Below are positions 20,316 through 31,963 of a stretch of DNA of 64,000 nucleotides, piece by piece (position 1 is the first letter of the stretch; every line of letters starts with the position of its first letter). The DNA lies in the NCBI GenBank assembly GCA_000467715.1, contig AJFK01000067.1:1-64000 (forward strand), read 5' to 3'. Below the pieces are notes generated by a model that did no database searches, had not been told where the DNA came from, and worked only from the letters and a program-made list of their open reading frames with translations. The DNA comes from Hysterium pulicare CBS 123377. Taxonomy: Eukaryota; Ascomycota; Dothideomycetes; Hysteriales; Hysteriaceae. The translations under genes and the position numbers were made by a program.

Positions 20316-23300
20316 TCAAAGCTCGTCGTCGTCCATATCCGAAGGTTTCAAAAGCCCGCCGACCTTCATTGCCCGTTCGCGCTCCTCCGCCTTCGCTTTG
20401 GTTGCAGCTTGCTCCCGTTCTTCCGCGAACAGCTCGGCATTGTCACCCGAGAACTCTTTCAACGAGATCAAGAAGTCTCGGAGAATAACCTTGAATCTGT
20501 TAAGATCCGAGTTGTTCGCAAAGAGCCCGTCAATGAATGAAGCGATTTGTGTTCTAAAGTATTGTTAGTCTCCTACGTTGGTCAGAGGGCACTTGAACAT
20601 ACGCTTGCAGGTTCGGGAAAGCATTCGCTAGAAGATTGCCAACAAAGTTCCTGAGAAAGTCCCTATTTGTTGTGCCCTGTGGAGCCATCTCGGGACTGTA
20701 GATTGGTCCTGACAATTTACCTGTTTCAACGAGCCAGAACATTTTTGCGAGCAGTAATGACTGTGATTTGAAACCAGCTTTGTGGTCGCTGTCCGTAAGA
20801 ACGAAGAAGACGTCCTGGAGAATCGTAGTATAGAAGTTCTGGAAGAAAGCATTGCACGTCTGCGGGTCGGTTTCTGACATGTTGGTAATCAGCTCATAAC
20901 ACATGCCTAGACCAGCGCTTTCGACTTCACGATTGTCGTGCTTGCTAGCCCACATGCAGGAATCGATGACGAATTTGAAGGACCGAGCATCTAGCTTCAG
21001 AAGGGCAGGGAAACAACGCAAGTTGATGGTCCGGAGAAGGTTGAAGAACTGCACTCGGTGCTCTGGATACTCGGAGAAATCTTTATTGATCATGTCTAGT
21101 GTGCACTCGAACACACTGTCCATAATGTTCATGATCTGATCTTCCATCATGCCCTGTAGAAAAAGTCAGTAAAGTCCTGTCCTAGGGGCCTCAAGCGGGC
21201 CCAACCCGGTAGTGTTTGCTCAAATTGGGTCTCCAACGTACATGAAGTTTATTGATGATTGTGGTCATGACGTTGAGCACTTCGGCTTCACGAGCATCGG
21301 GAACATTCCGCTTGTAATCGAGAAGTACTGCCTCCAGCAGTTTGGGTACAATATTGTTGTGAATCATTTCGAGATCGTCTGCCCGCTCAACGTAGGTATT
21401 GATGAGTTTAAGGATCTCCTTCTTTATGGTTCGCAGGCCGCGGACTTTTGGCATTTTCGTGGCAACATTTCCTACTTACGATTAGCTGGCATTCCCTGAC
21501 CTTAGACCACAATTGTCACTTACCGTCTCTCTGAACTGCTTCATCGATCAAAGAACTACTAGCACGATACATGGTTAGCATGTCTAGGTAGATCCGGCCG
21601 ATTTGAGGATAGAAGTAAGCCCCTATTGAACTGCATGCAGCTACGTTCGTCTTCATGATGTTGCCAATGATCTTTATTATCTCGCCGTCTTGTAGACATT
21701 GGGGGTTTTGATTGGCCTGCGCAATGATTTGATCCCACTACGCCAATATCAGTACGTTGACCGATTTTGCAAAATTGAATCTCTTACAGCTTGGTTCGGA
21801 AATGACATAAGCTCGTGAATCAGTCTCTCCTGTATGCTCTTTTGGCCTTGCGCACTGATCATATGACCGCAAGCTTCGTAAAAGGTATGAACCTGTTGAG
21901 GGGTCAAGTCGCAGGTGATCTTCTTCAGATTGCGGACAATTTCGTCGATGAACGGCTCATTCTCTCCTGGCTGCAATGCAACGAAATGACGTCGGCATTT
22001 GTTGGCAATCTTGATGAAAGTATCGCAAGCCATGTCCTGGACACCTGAGTTCTGTAAGTACAATGTCGAGGAGAGCCTGGGTATTACTTACCTTCATGCG
22101 TCTCATGCATGAATTCAAAAAGCTTGTTTACAACTGTCTTGAGGAATTTCCAGTGCGCTTTCAAGAAGCGAGGATATTGTCCGACAATATACATGATATT
22201 ACTCGCGACTACAGCTTTGTTGTCTTTACCTCGCTTCATTTCTGTTAGGCCGAGTAAATCTTTGATGACTGTGACCAAGAATCGCTTCTCGGTTTCTTCG
22301 TTCATGGCACCGGAGATAGAACCGATTGCCCAACATAAAGTGTTGCAATTAGACCACGACCACTCGGTGCCGTCCACTTGGCGTGCTAACTTTTCAGACA
22401 TGATTTGCTCTGTATCGTTTACGTCCAAATGCGTAAGGAAAACTAGGCACTCTCTAGTCGACTTGTAGAGTTGGATCGTGTCGCTCTCTTTTACGAACTC
22501 GCGAACGATTTCGCCCTCGTCATTTTCCACAATCAAAACCTCCTCCGGTCTGACCATCTTTTCGATCATGACGGTTCGAAGGTTTGAGAGTACTTCTCCA
22601 TATTTGTGCTTGCGAAGTGGATAATTAGCGAGCATGCCCGGGTCCCGGGCGCCACCGTTGGCAGCAATCCCCATGTTGAGGAGTGGATTGATGTCAGTAA
22701 TTGGCAAGGCCTGCATTTCGTCATAGAGTTCGGATACCAATTTTGTCCAGTACTCCAAACAGATCTTGAAAATCTCTCTATCGTCGATCTGGCTGATTCG
22801 AATGAGATAGAAGTGGCCGTGGGTAAGATATTCACGATTGGGAAGGTTCTCGATTACCTAGATCGTTGTTAGCCTAACGGGAAATAAATCCGGGAAAGAG
22901 GCTCACATTGAGATGCATGGTGAAGAAGTTGCAGAGAAACAAGGCCAAGTTTTGAACAAATTCCTGGTCCCTACCATTGCTGCTGGCGTAGGTGGACTTT
23001 AGGTCTAGCGACAAGGGGATAATCTTAGAGATAGCTGTTAAGGTTTCAGTGAACATTTGAACTAGCTTCTCGTTGTATGCTTGCTCAGTATGCAGACTGG
23101 CAATCTCTGTCAAGCATTTCAAAGTTATATTACGGAAATCCGGGACGTCCAAGAAGCGGCTCCGCAAGGTCTCAATCAAGCTGGTGCCGGAAGGAGGAGT
23201 CTCGAATATGTACCCTAGTGGAATCCAGTTGAGAAATCGTAATAAAGTCTCCAGAGTGGCCTTGATAAGGCTGGCTTGAGTTGCAGTTCGGAGTACTTCC

Positions 23301-24086
23301 GAACACAGTTGGTAGATAGAGGTAAATTCATCACACATGCTCTGCTTAAGCTCTTTCCTCTTTGTAGACGTCAGCTGGTCTTCAGAAAAGTCGAAAACTT
23401 CTTCCGACAGCAATCGGAGGATCGCCATATTGTTCTCGCAAATGGGCAGGCTACTGTGGCACGAGGAAATAATTTCCGTTATGAACGTTGGCCAATTGTG
23501 CGGCCATTCCTGTTTGAGGATGGAAACAAGAACGAGGTTCAGCTTATTTAGGAGGGTACGCTCTTGTCGAAGGCTCTCCTCGGTGTTGGATAGTTGGATG
23601 ATGAAGTTGACTACAAAGTTACGAATACCTGCACATGATTAGAACGTGGCATTCTAAGATGAAGAACATAGCTACCTTGGCATTGATCGCGTGGCAAAAC
23701 CTTCCATCTAGTCATGATCACATTGTCCAGGACCTGCAGCCCCAAATCTGCCAAACGTCAGCCAAGCCTATTCTCTCTTAAAGCTGGAGGTATACTTGCA
23801 CTTCGTCTGCGGATATTGCGCATCTTGTAGTATCTTGTCTACCAGGAGCCACGCATCTGGATTTTCTTTGAACTGTATGGGAGTCAGTCGGTCGGTGGCG
23901 GAAGAGATTCGCGGAATGATCAACGCACCTGGTTCAAGGTAGCCTGGGCTTGCTTTTGCTGCAAAGATACTCATGTCAGCGCTTGTGCTACAGGGAGCCC
24001 TCAGATCGGTTGAGACATACTGTATCACCTCGGCCTTCATAGAAGGCACGCACTGTGGCGTCTAGCTCCTCGATTGACATAGACAT
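20316..24086 (-). CDS. CRM1: Exportin-1 (CRM1), leucine-rich NES nuclear export receptor
   Basis: Eleven exons: 24086-24021, 23958-23929, 23872-23800, 23747-23676, 23628-22907, 22857-22092, 22044-21788, 21737-21524, 21471-21242, 21153-20603, 20553-20316; 1072 residues, the usual CRM1 length. The protein is recognisable throughout: [72 protein letters not shown], the NES-groove segment around [46 protein letters not shown], and the acidic end DMDDDEL. It carries NES cargo out of the nucleus with Ran-GTP. The groove residue equivalent to human Cys528 is Thr526 (codon 22243-22245). Intron 3 (23799-23748) uses a GC donor. Exon 2 is 30 bases. Confidence 0.95.
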
Positions 24087-26068
24087 GTTGAGTTGCTGGA
24101 CCGAACGAACGGAGGGATCAGAGCCCCGGCAGCCTCAGTATGTTTGTGATCACCCCCTCAGGAGCTTCGGACTGCGTTCATGCAATAATGAACAGGCTCC
24201 GAATGAGAAATGAAGTCGTTGAGATGGTGAGCTGGCGGGTGCGAAGTTGATGCTGGTGGGGCAGCGCGCGATTCGATTGCAAAGAGGTGGCTGCGGCGTG
24301 CTTTCTAGTTTGTAGAAAACGCAAGTCTTGTCATACAGTAAACAGTTCAAAGCAAAGTTAGTGAGAACGTCTGACCTGCGGCGAGTAAAGAGGATAGACA
24401 AGAGAGAGGTCGTCGTGGATGAAGGTGTCGGTAACCTTTCAACGCGTGCGCTTAAGAGTGCCGCACCGACGATACCTAGCGCTAGACCCTAAACGGTAGC
24501 CTGGATGTATCTTGATTGGATTTCGTAGAGCCGCGTTCACTGGCAGATTAATAATTCATTAATAATTGCTCTAGGGGGAGCTGCTCTCAAGCCTTTTTCT
24601 AACCGTATTCATGAACTAATCAGCTACCTTTATTTTTCGGTGGTGCGGTTCACGATGGGCATTCAGTTGAAGTAGGTGAATGATTGTGTCCTTTTCATTG
24701 ATGCTATGTGAATAGTAGGCTCCATATTCTGTATACGAAACCTCAGTGTTCCCAGCGGGCTGAATATATTCACCTACATGTTCCGTTTACAGACTTACTA
24801 GAACAGGGTCCGTTGGATTTTCTTCAACCAAGAAGGGTGCGATTTCCTTCTTTCATATTCTCACCTCTCCATGACAGCATCCTGACTTTTCTCCCCTAAA
24901 ACTGCGGTAAAATATTGCATACAGGCTCCAGTAGAAGCTAATAGCGAAAGTCCGATATCCCAGACGCAGCTCACGGGTACATAAAAGATGGTCCGTCTAT
25001 GCCTCATTTCTGGATGCTATCTAGTAAATATTTAGTGCCTCTGTCCTGGAAGTAGTATTTTTTGGGTGCGTATATCATTTTCCCTTACTCTTACATGCTG
25101 GAGATTCACGGAGAGCACTCTGGGCAATCCACATTGTAGCCAATATTAAGTAATCAAGTCCATCGCAACTGCGCTGCATCGTTTCAGACGCTACTTAAGA
25201 CGCTTCCTCGACGGTGACTTGAAGACGTTGAAAAGCATGGGGAAAATGTCTAAGTTGAAAAAATTAGAGTGAGAACGTCGCTTGACAAATGACCAACTAG
25301 GTGCAGAAGCCAATGCATCCTAACGCAGGTGGTAAGCAATCTAGCAGAGCGGCCCCAGGTCTCGGGGTACTTGTACTATCCTGGCCGGGGAAGATCATGG
25401 CGAGACATGGCGAACAGCAGTGCCAAAATGTCTCACCGGCCGCAATAGACCTATCATTCGAGATGATGGAGTATACCAATGGCAGCCCCGCTTCGTGGTT
25501 TCTCTCGTCGATGTCATGTTCGTCGACGCCAGTTCCGACGAGCATTCGCGCATCATGAAGGTTTCCGAGAACAATAGAGAGGCACTGAGCCTGACTTCCT
25601 CGTTGACAACGATACCTGGAGGCCAAGAGAGCAATCCACGAGGACCAGAGCACCAGCTGCAATAATCGGAATACTGGCTGAGATGGTTCGAAAGAAAGCG
25701 CTCCCAGCGGATGCGCGAAAATAATTTGTTTCGTCGGAGTTAAGTCCACGACGTGGAGTGGAGAAGGTGCACGCGAGATTTTCTCGGCCTTTCCAGGGAC
25801 GCCCAATGACGCACTGACCTTCCGATGTCTCTCCATCAATCACCACGCACCACAAAGCCGTACATCTACATCAACAAATCCGCTTCCCGACATTCATTCT
25901 CTGCCGAATGTCTGCACCTCACACGACCACCGTGCCTTTTTACCCACACCGTCCCCCACGAATTGTATCCAGTCCCTGACCAAGACCCTGCGAGAGTTCG
26001 CCCCGCCATCCCACTTTCCAAAGTCTTCTTATACAGTTCCTGATCCCACCGACCCGACTCCCTCCACA
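24087..26068. other. 2-kb gene-poor stretch between CRM1 and YPI1
   Basis: The first 400 bases are the CRM1 promoter and 5' UTR. From about 24500 to 25250 the sequence is AT-richer with no coding character. A 180-codon minus-strand frame (25839-25297) and overlapping plus-strand frames exist but match nothing; the minus frame is listed separately with low confidence. From 25850 on is the YPI1 5' region. Confidence 0.5.
25297..25839 (-). CDS. Open frame of 180 codons, unrecognised, doubtful
   Basis: The longest frame in an otherwise empty 2-kb stretch. The translation has six or seven Cys, several His and mixed hydrophobic segments but no signal peptide, domain or low-complexity pattern I recognise. 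Three other frames are also open across much of the same 540 bases, which argues for low stop-codon content rather than a gene. Confidence 0.18.
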   Translation of the reverse strand: MMERHRKVSASLGVPGKAEKISRAPSPLHVVDLTPTKQIIFAHPLGALSFEPSQPVFRLLQLVLWSSWIALLASRYRCQRGSQAQCLSIVLGNLHDARMLVGTGVDEHDIDERNHEAGLPLVYSIISNDRSIAAGETFWHCCSPCLAMIFPGQDSTSTPRPGAALLDCLPPALGCIGFCT

Positions 26069-26660
26069 ATGGCCAACGCTACCATGGGGACTCAAACTGC
26101 TTCCAACCCATCTGGAGGCAGCAGAACTATTGAAGAGCCTCCACAACCTGTTCTTCGTCTTTCTTTACCCTCCGGGACACTTCGCCTTAGGGCTGAGCCG
26201 GCCGAAGAGCGCCACATACAATGGGCAGAGGATGTTATCGACAACGAGGGCATGGGGAAGAAGTCTTCTAAGGGTGAGTAACACCATATTGTGTAATGAT
26301 AGCGAGCGTTGTCTACAAGGAGCCAAACTTATATTTAGGGACTAAGCTAACAAACAAACAGTCTGCTGCATCTACCATAAGCCTCGCGCTATGGACGAGT
26401 CCTCCGATGATTCATCTTCGGACTCTTCTTCAGACTCAGATTCCAACAGCGAGCCTGATAACAGCCGAGCACGCCCCGTCGGCGGAAGTCGTAGGGGTCG
26501 ACGGCCCCAAGATCGTCCACATCATCACAGCCACGACGGCCATGACCATCATCACAGCCACGGAGAAGGGCCCTCGGGTGAACCTTCAGCACGAAAGTCG
26601 CGTGCTATACCACGCAAGCGAAGCCCGAATGCTTACGAGAAAATGCCCAAGAAGCGGTAG
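26069..26660 (+). CDS. YPI1: Type 1 phosphatase inhibitor 3 (YPI1/PPP1R11)
   Basis: Two exons, 26069-26273 and 26362-26660; 167 residues. The diagnostic inhibitor-3 core crosses the intron: [20 protein letters not shown], then [15 protein letters not shown] is the RVxF-like docking site for PP1, and VCCIYHKP is the Cys-containing motif of the family. Downstream is a run of Asp/Ser residues (a CK2-like acidic patch), Arg/Gly-rich sequence and a His-rich stretch ([17 protein letters not shown]) that also occurs in human inhibitor-3. The protein is disordered apart from these motifs. Ypi1 regulates nuclear Glc7/PP1 with Sds22, including chromosome segregation. Convergent with DAD2. Confidence 0.92.
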
Positions 26661-27337
26661 AGGCGTGTGATGCACGTATACGTTATCATGGTGTTACGAG
26701 CTGGGGATTCTTTATTCAAGGGTCTCAGTGCTTGCAAAAAAAATGGCATGTAAAGCGAGGTGTTATGGAGTTTATTTCATCAGTGGCCCCAAGCTTAATG
26801 GTTGGCACATTGGCATCACTTGGGTTTCTCTACTCATCCGGGACAGGAGTGAAATTGAGTTAGACGCTTAGAGCTTAGAAGCAACATAGCATCGGGCAAC
26901 TGACATTCAGCGCTGTTGTTCGGGAAGTGGCACTGGCGCTGCTTAATGTAGCATTAGAATACACTTCGGCTTCCTGCCACCACCTAGTTTATAAACAAAC
27001 GGAGATGCTACATGCTACGAGATTGTTTTGTTCATACCATACCCAGTATTTGGCTTCTGTTGGTCCACACTTAGTTTGAACCTAATAGCATACAGCTCCT
27101 CGAAGGCGATTTGTCCACGAATGTCTTGGCGTGATACACTTGCAGTTCAACTTCATCCCGACGTTGTCCACAATCTCTAAGCTGCATGGGCAGAGGGCTA
27201 GACCCTCTCGCGTCATTTGACGATGTTGATAGTCTTAAAGCCCGATAACAGTGTCTGTCCAGGTGTCCTCCCATTCGAGGTGTCAACGGAGACCGAATCT
27301 TCTTTGGGTCATTCCATCCCACTATAGTCCGCTCTAC
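26661..27337. other. Intergenic between convergent YPI1 and DAD2
   Basis: 3' regions of both genes; an A-rich tract at 26737-26743 could be near the YPI1 cleavage site. No coding frame of note. Confidence 0.6.
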
Positions 27338-27892
27338 TCAATCCGCGTCCGTGTTTCCCAATGTTGCCTGAGGAATCAATCCGGCATGCTGAGTAGGGAT
27401 ACGAACAAGCGTCTGAGGGAGGGGTATTTCCGATTCGGGTTTCTTGCTTGCTTCGTCTTCCTCTCCTTCTTTGGGTTTGGGGAGTTTCGCTGCATTGAAG
27501 TCAGTCTGGGTGCATACAAGCAAAAGCCATGAGATCACGTACTTGACGCCATGTTAATAGCTCTGAGTACATTATGCCAATTCGACAAGACTGCCGCGAT
27601 TGCTAAAACCCGTTAATGTTAGCCCTGACCCTCTGAACGAATGCTTTCATTTCTGAGGTGGCCTACCTTCGGTACCGTCTGATAATGTACCCAACTTGTC
27701 TGCCAGCATCTGCATCTGATCGGCCAGTCCAGCGCTCAGTGCTTGTAGGTCTTTCAAGTTGGAAAGTTCTGCCTTTTTCTCATTGATGCGCGCGAGGAGA
27801 ACTGGGGATTGGCCGGTAGAAGATTGCACGCCGCCGAGGGAAGTAGACGGATTTCGAAGGTGGGAGGGAAGTGGGCGGCCGGAGTAGGACAT
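27338..27892 (-). CDS. DAD2: DASH/Dam1 complex subunit DAD2
   Basis: Three exons: 27892-27667, 27602-27543, 27489-27338; 145 residues. The core LARINEKKAELSNLKDLQAL is a heptad helix and is followed, across intron 1, by DGTE-AIAAVLSNWHNVLRAIN, the Dad2 signature. The C-terminus is a Lys/Glu/Pro-rich tail ending NTDAD. DASH rings couple fungal kinetochores to microtubule ends. The length is near that of other fungal Dad2 proteins. Intron phases are 1 and 1. The 5' region (27893-28106) separates it from the relics that open the accessory island. Confidence 0.92.
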
Positions 27893-28106
27893 TTTGATTG
27901 TAGCTATAATCGACAATTGCTTCTCCTGAGAACTTCGAATACTAGTATCTTTTGTGGCGAGTGTTCGTCTAAAAACATTCACTCAGCGCGGAACGCGACC
28001 CGCCGCCATTCACGTGTCGGCCTTACCGTCGTCGGCGAAAAGGTTGGCCGGCCCGGACAAAACCTTAAGGATTCTACCTACACCTAAATTTTATATATAG
28101 TAATTA

Positions 28107-28208
28107 TTAACTGTCTTCACAGGCACCCTTGAACGTCTCAATCATTTGCTTGTCCAGCTCTTCCATTTTCTTCCACTGCCCTCGATCCTTGTAGATCGAA
28201 GCTAGATT
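28107..28208 (-). pseudogene. Remnant of a TPR repeat from an NLR-like protein
   Basis: A 33-codon minus-strand frame reading NLASIYKDRGQWKKMEELD followed by KQMIETFKG and a stop. This is the kinesin-light-chain-like TPR unit that ends many fungal NB-ARC or NACHT proteins. Neither a full repeat array nor a nucleotide-binding domain is next to it, so it is a fragment of a lost gene. Confidence 0.6.
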
Positions 28209-28280
28209 GGCTACCTAGGTATTCGGGCCAGGCTAAGGGCGTCTCTCTTTCTCTGTTTCAATAATGTCAACCCGAGGGCA

Positions 28281-28890
28281 TTATTGTTGGTAAGTTGTGA
28301 TAGATGCTCTTGCTAAGATACCTTCGCACTGTGTCAAACAAGAATTTCTACTACATTGGTTTGACCGTAGGGCTGAGCAACGGAGAGTGGGATGTGCCGT
28401 CCTCGTTGGTATAATGCTGTCAGGCACCATGGTCCAGGAGCAATTGTAACACTTCAGAATAGCCATATGCTTCGATCCAAAAAGTGGTGTGCGTCTAGCG
28501 AGGCTTCGTACATGGATTTTATCAGCGTCGGTTGCCAAAAATAACGTCGACAACTTCTTCATGCCCAGAAGTCGCTACCCACCACAAGTGGTTTACTCCA
28601 TTGATATTTCGATTATCTGGGAGATGCCGTCTTTACCAGCCGGTGAAGAGTTTTGGAATCTCCAATTTGGACGGCATTGCAGATTCGTGCGACGTTGAGC
28701 CATTTCTCCTTTTCGCCAGCCCGCTTATCGAGGAGACCAAGGACCTCTTCTTGACCATTACTGGCAGCTGTTTCAATTGCTCCATCGATAACTTTGATGC
28801 AGGTAGTTTGATGAAGAAGTTTAGTCATCTCCTTGCCACTACCCTCATTCCCAGCGGCTGTCTTGACCATCTCTTCTGTGATCTTGACCT
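28281..28890 (-). pseudogene. Decayed ankyrin-type repeat gene, NLR-associated
   Basis: On the minus strand, pieces in different frames still resemble each other's family: KITEEMVKTAAGNEGSGKEM (the ITEEVVKAAAGN-type repeat found in long fungal NACHT-ankyrin proteins), NGQEEVLGLLDKRAGEKEK, NHLWWVATSGHEEVVDVIF and YGYSEVLQLLLDHGA (ankyrin helices). The frame changes several times and contains stops, and no start or continuous exon set can be drawn, so I call it a broken host gene. With the TPR piece just downstream it may be one relic. Confidence 0.6.
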
Positions 28891-29087
28891 ACTCGCTGCG
28901 TCTGCGAGGCCCGGCGTTTTAAAAGGCGCAGGCTTAGATGGCAAAGGCTTGATGAAGATGCATAGCATTTTACACGAGATAGACTTCATCTGATATTGCA
29001 TAGCAAGGTGTTTTGAGTCAGAAATCCCATGCAATTGTATATTGAATACAATGTTTATTTACCTCTCATGCGAATTCCACGATATGG

Positions 29088-31336
29088 CTATAAAGAAGCT
29101 GACAATTTGAATAGGCCCTCAAGGATCGTGTGTCGGAAGTCTGTCAGCAACTGCGCTGGATTGTGATCTAAAGTTGAAGGCGCGAGGGACCCAGACAGAC
29201 AGCTAAAAACAATGTCGGAATATTTTCTCCCAGTGTAGTGAGGTAGATAAGTCTTCGCTGCCGTCATAAGATGCTTTCGAATTTGCCACTCATCGTTGAC
29301 CTCTGCAAACCCTTGTTTTGCAGGATCGAACGCGCTTGCTATTTTCCAACACCCAAGCTCTAGAAATATGACACCTAACGAATATATATCATGGATGCTG
29401 TTGAAGGTTTCTTGAGGAGCAGCCCATCTCTGAGGATGAGTATACAGGAACCTTGGCGCCCGGTATTCTTTGGTATGCTCCGAACTAGCTGCTTGTGGCC
29501 TTGCGAGATCGAAGCCGAACAGATAAGGTTGGGAGAGCTTCAGTCCCCTCCCGGAGTTGTCTGTGGCTTCTGAATCAGGAAAGAAAAGTATGTTTGTGCT
29601 GCAGAGACTCTTGTGTACCCATCCTACAGCGTGTAAGTTGGATATTCCACGAGCGAGCGAGTACGCAATTTTCATTCGCGAACTCAACGGCATCATCGGT
29701 ACCTTCTCGTAGAGATCCTTAAGCGTTCTGTGTACTGGTGCTTCAAGCGCTCTTATGGGTAGTCGAAATACAAGACCGAAATAACTGTTCATTGGCTCAT
29801 CGATATAGCCCTCATATTCCGCGATCGGTAGACTGGAGCTCGTTGTTTCTCTAAGCAATCGGTCCAGCCGCTTCACATTGCGGGCCACCTTCTCTCGGGG
29901 AAGCTGAGCGCTGTAATTTCTTCTTTCGATAAGGACGTAGGCTGTCTCTAGCTTTCCGTACGTGTGCATTGCGCCCGAGTGTATTTGAGAGAACTCAACG
30001 CGCTCGACTCTACTGTGTGGAAGGGGTTTTATCGATGCTAAGCCGGCGTCATCATCGAGCGTTAATGCCAGCAGTCGCATTCGTGCTGCATCTGCCAATC
30101 CTAGGGCTCGTGCTGGAGCACTCAAACTGAGGTCGTGCAAGCTGTGTTCGGAGTAGAAATGTGGGTCGAGCAAAAGGTTGGTTTCCAAGGATTGATAGAC
30201 TGCATCGTTCCAATTCTGCAGTTCTTGCAGGATTGAGCGAACCAAAAGAGTCTTGTCATGATTGCCAGGCTGATCGATTCGTTGGGCTGTGGTTTGTAAG
30301 GTAATGTCCTCGGGCATGTCACGACCCTTGAGCTCATGCAGAATCCGCTTTTGCAGGTCTGGAATTTGGGTCTGTTGTAAGAATGCTTGTATTGTTTCGA
30401 CTCTTGCGAAGACGTTGTCGACAGTGAGACTCTCAACACCTTTTGGTAGATACGTCCTCATCCAGCGGTTCAGTCGCTTCAAAACAACATCATCCACTTT
30501 TCGAGACATTGATATGGTCAAAGTCAGTATCGTCAACGGTGTCGGTCTTTCGCGAATGCTATCTCCAATCGAGTTTTCCAGGACTGGCCGTAACTCGATA
30601 CTCTCTTCTCCTTTCCACAGCGTTCTAAGAGGGGTAGCGGCGAGCGGCGACTCGAGCTTCAAAAGCTTTTCATAGAGTTCCGATATCTTGACAACTCCTC
30701 CAACCCGCAACATGGAATCCATGATGTTGATCAATGCGCTTGTGAATGAAAGCGGTCCAGCCTGAGGAGTAGACTCTCGAATTCCACATGCGGCGAGTAG
30801 TTCAAATGTACGCGAGTCTCGATCTCGAACTGCTTGGAATGCGTAGCAGCAGTCAAGGATCATGAGAACGTCGCCGTCCCAGGCTCCAAGAGATGGCTGA
30901 ATGTCGTACCATTTGAGCTCGGGGCTGTCCATCTTGGACGTTCTACTGACACATCAGTTCAAGTATCATGATGAGTCTGCTATTCTTACGCTGTCCATAG
31001 CGACCTTTTCTCATCTCCACCTCGGTCACCATGTCCAGAATAATATAACATGAATAAGCAGTCCTTCGCTACATCTTGATATGTGCTGTAGACATTGTTC
31101 AAGGTTTGCTGCATATTGATCTGTGAATGCTTCGAAGGTATTCGATAAGCGTCGACAGTAGCACCGATGCCTTCCAATGTACCCCGGAGTCGGTTGACTT
31201 CAGCGTCAATGCCATGATCATCTTTCTCTTCCCAAGTGATAAGCAGTGCGTAGATGGCGTTATAGCCCACCTTGTTTCGTTTGATCACGTCACTGACAGA
31301 GTTATTCAATGCTTCCAAGATTTGTTCCTCTTCCAT
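29088..31336 (-). CDS. Caspase-like domain fused to a pseudokinase; candidate cell-death protein
   Basis: Two exons, 31336-30990 and 30942-29088 (intron donor GTAAGA, acceptor GTAG); 733 residues. The N-terminal 150 residues are a C14-type caspase/metacaspase fold: a strand with NAIYALLITWEEKD, then FMLYYSGHGD with the catalytic His at 102, and VLMILDCCYAF with the catalytic Cys at 148. The intron falls between these two motifs. A helical linker (about 250-330) follows. The C-terminal 280 residues are kinase-like but inactive: WVHKSLCSTNILFF replaces the HRD loop (about 559) and LFGFDLARP replaces DFG (about 592), while KEYRAPRFLY and DIYSLGVIFLELGCW are retained. Such pseudokinases occur beside HeLo/HET-S-type domains in fungal immunity-like proteins. 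Divergent from the 91-residue gene with 247 bases between starts. The fusion order is the unusual part. Confidence 0.82.
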
Positions 31337-31583
31337 ATTAAGCGCAACCCGGAGTAAGGGCCGAAAGCGATGGGTTTACACAGAATCGTAGAGCTGAGCC
31401 AGAAAAAAGCCTCGCTGCTTACGATTCGGCTTGGAGACGAGGCTCTGCACCAGGGACCAATAGAACTGCTACACGAATATGAGGAAATGCCGCGTTCAGC
31501 CTCGTTCAGCCTGGTCTCAAATGACTGCCATGTCAGCCTCGTTGCCCTAGATCCTCTGAAGAACCCACGATAGTTGTTCAATC
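31337..31583. promoter_or_regulatory. Compact divergent promoter of the caspase-pseudokinase and 91-residue genes
   Basis: Only 247 bases lie between the two start codons, so both genes must be driven from the same short region. No specific motif stood out. Confidence 0.5.
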
Positions 31584-31963
31584 ATGTCCGAGAGCAAAGA
31601 CAAAGTGGGTACTCAAGGCTTGAACTATATACATTAACTCACCGGTTCCGAAGCGCGATCCCGTCAACATTTCGAAGGACGAATGGAAGGCGCATGCGAC
31701 ACACGAAGGCTCTGATACCGACGTAAGTAACACACGGAGAGGCAATAGACATTACAATAACTAACTGATATATATAGTACGTTTCCGTGTCATACTTTCA
31801 AAAGGGCGAGAAAGTATGGTACAAACCCAGTACTGAGCGGGGAATGTATGGCCCTTACACAGTTGTGGAGCACTCGGGAGACGAAACCTATACGATCAAG
31901 AAGGACAGTGATGGCGTAGAACATCCTTCACCGGTCCACAAAGATGAGCTTGATCGAGTGTAA
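31584..31963 (+). CDS. Unrecognised 91-residue protein, possible SH3/chromo-like barrel
   Basis: Three exons: 31584-31604, 31654-31722, 31778-31963; 91 residues. Start MSESKDK, then RDPVNISKDEWKAHATHEG, then a strand-rich C-terminal half: VSYFQKGEKVWYKPST, GPYTVVEHSGDETYTIKKD, and a final HKDELDRV. The spacing of aromatic and Gly residues in that half resembles a small SH3-like or chromo-like beta barrel. I know no named family for it. The first intron (49 bases, GTGGGT...AAG) is the least certain; the second has GTAAGT. Its position, back to back with the caspase-pseudokinase gene, suggests a shared role. Confidence 0.6.
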
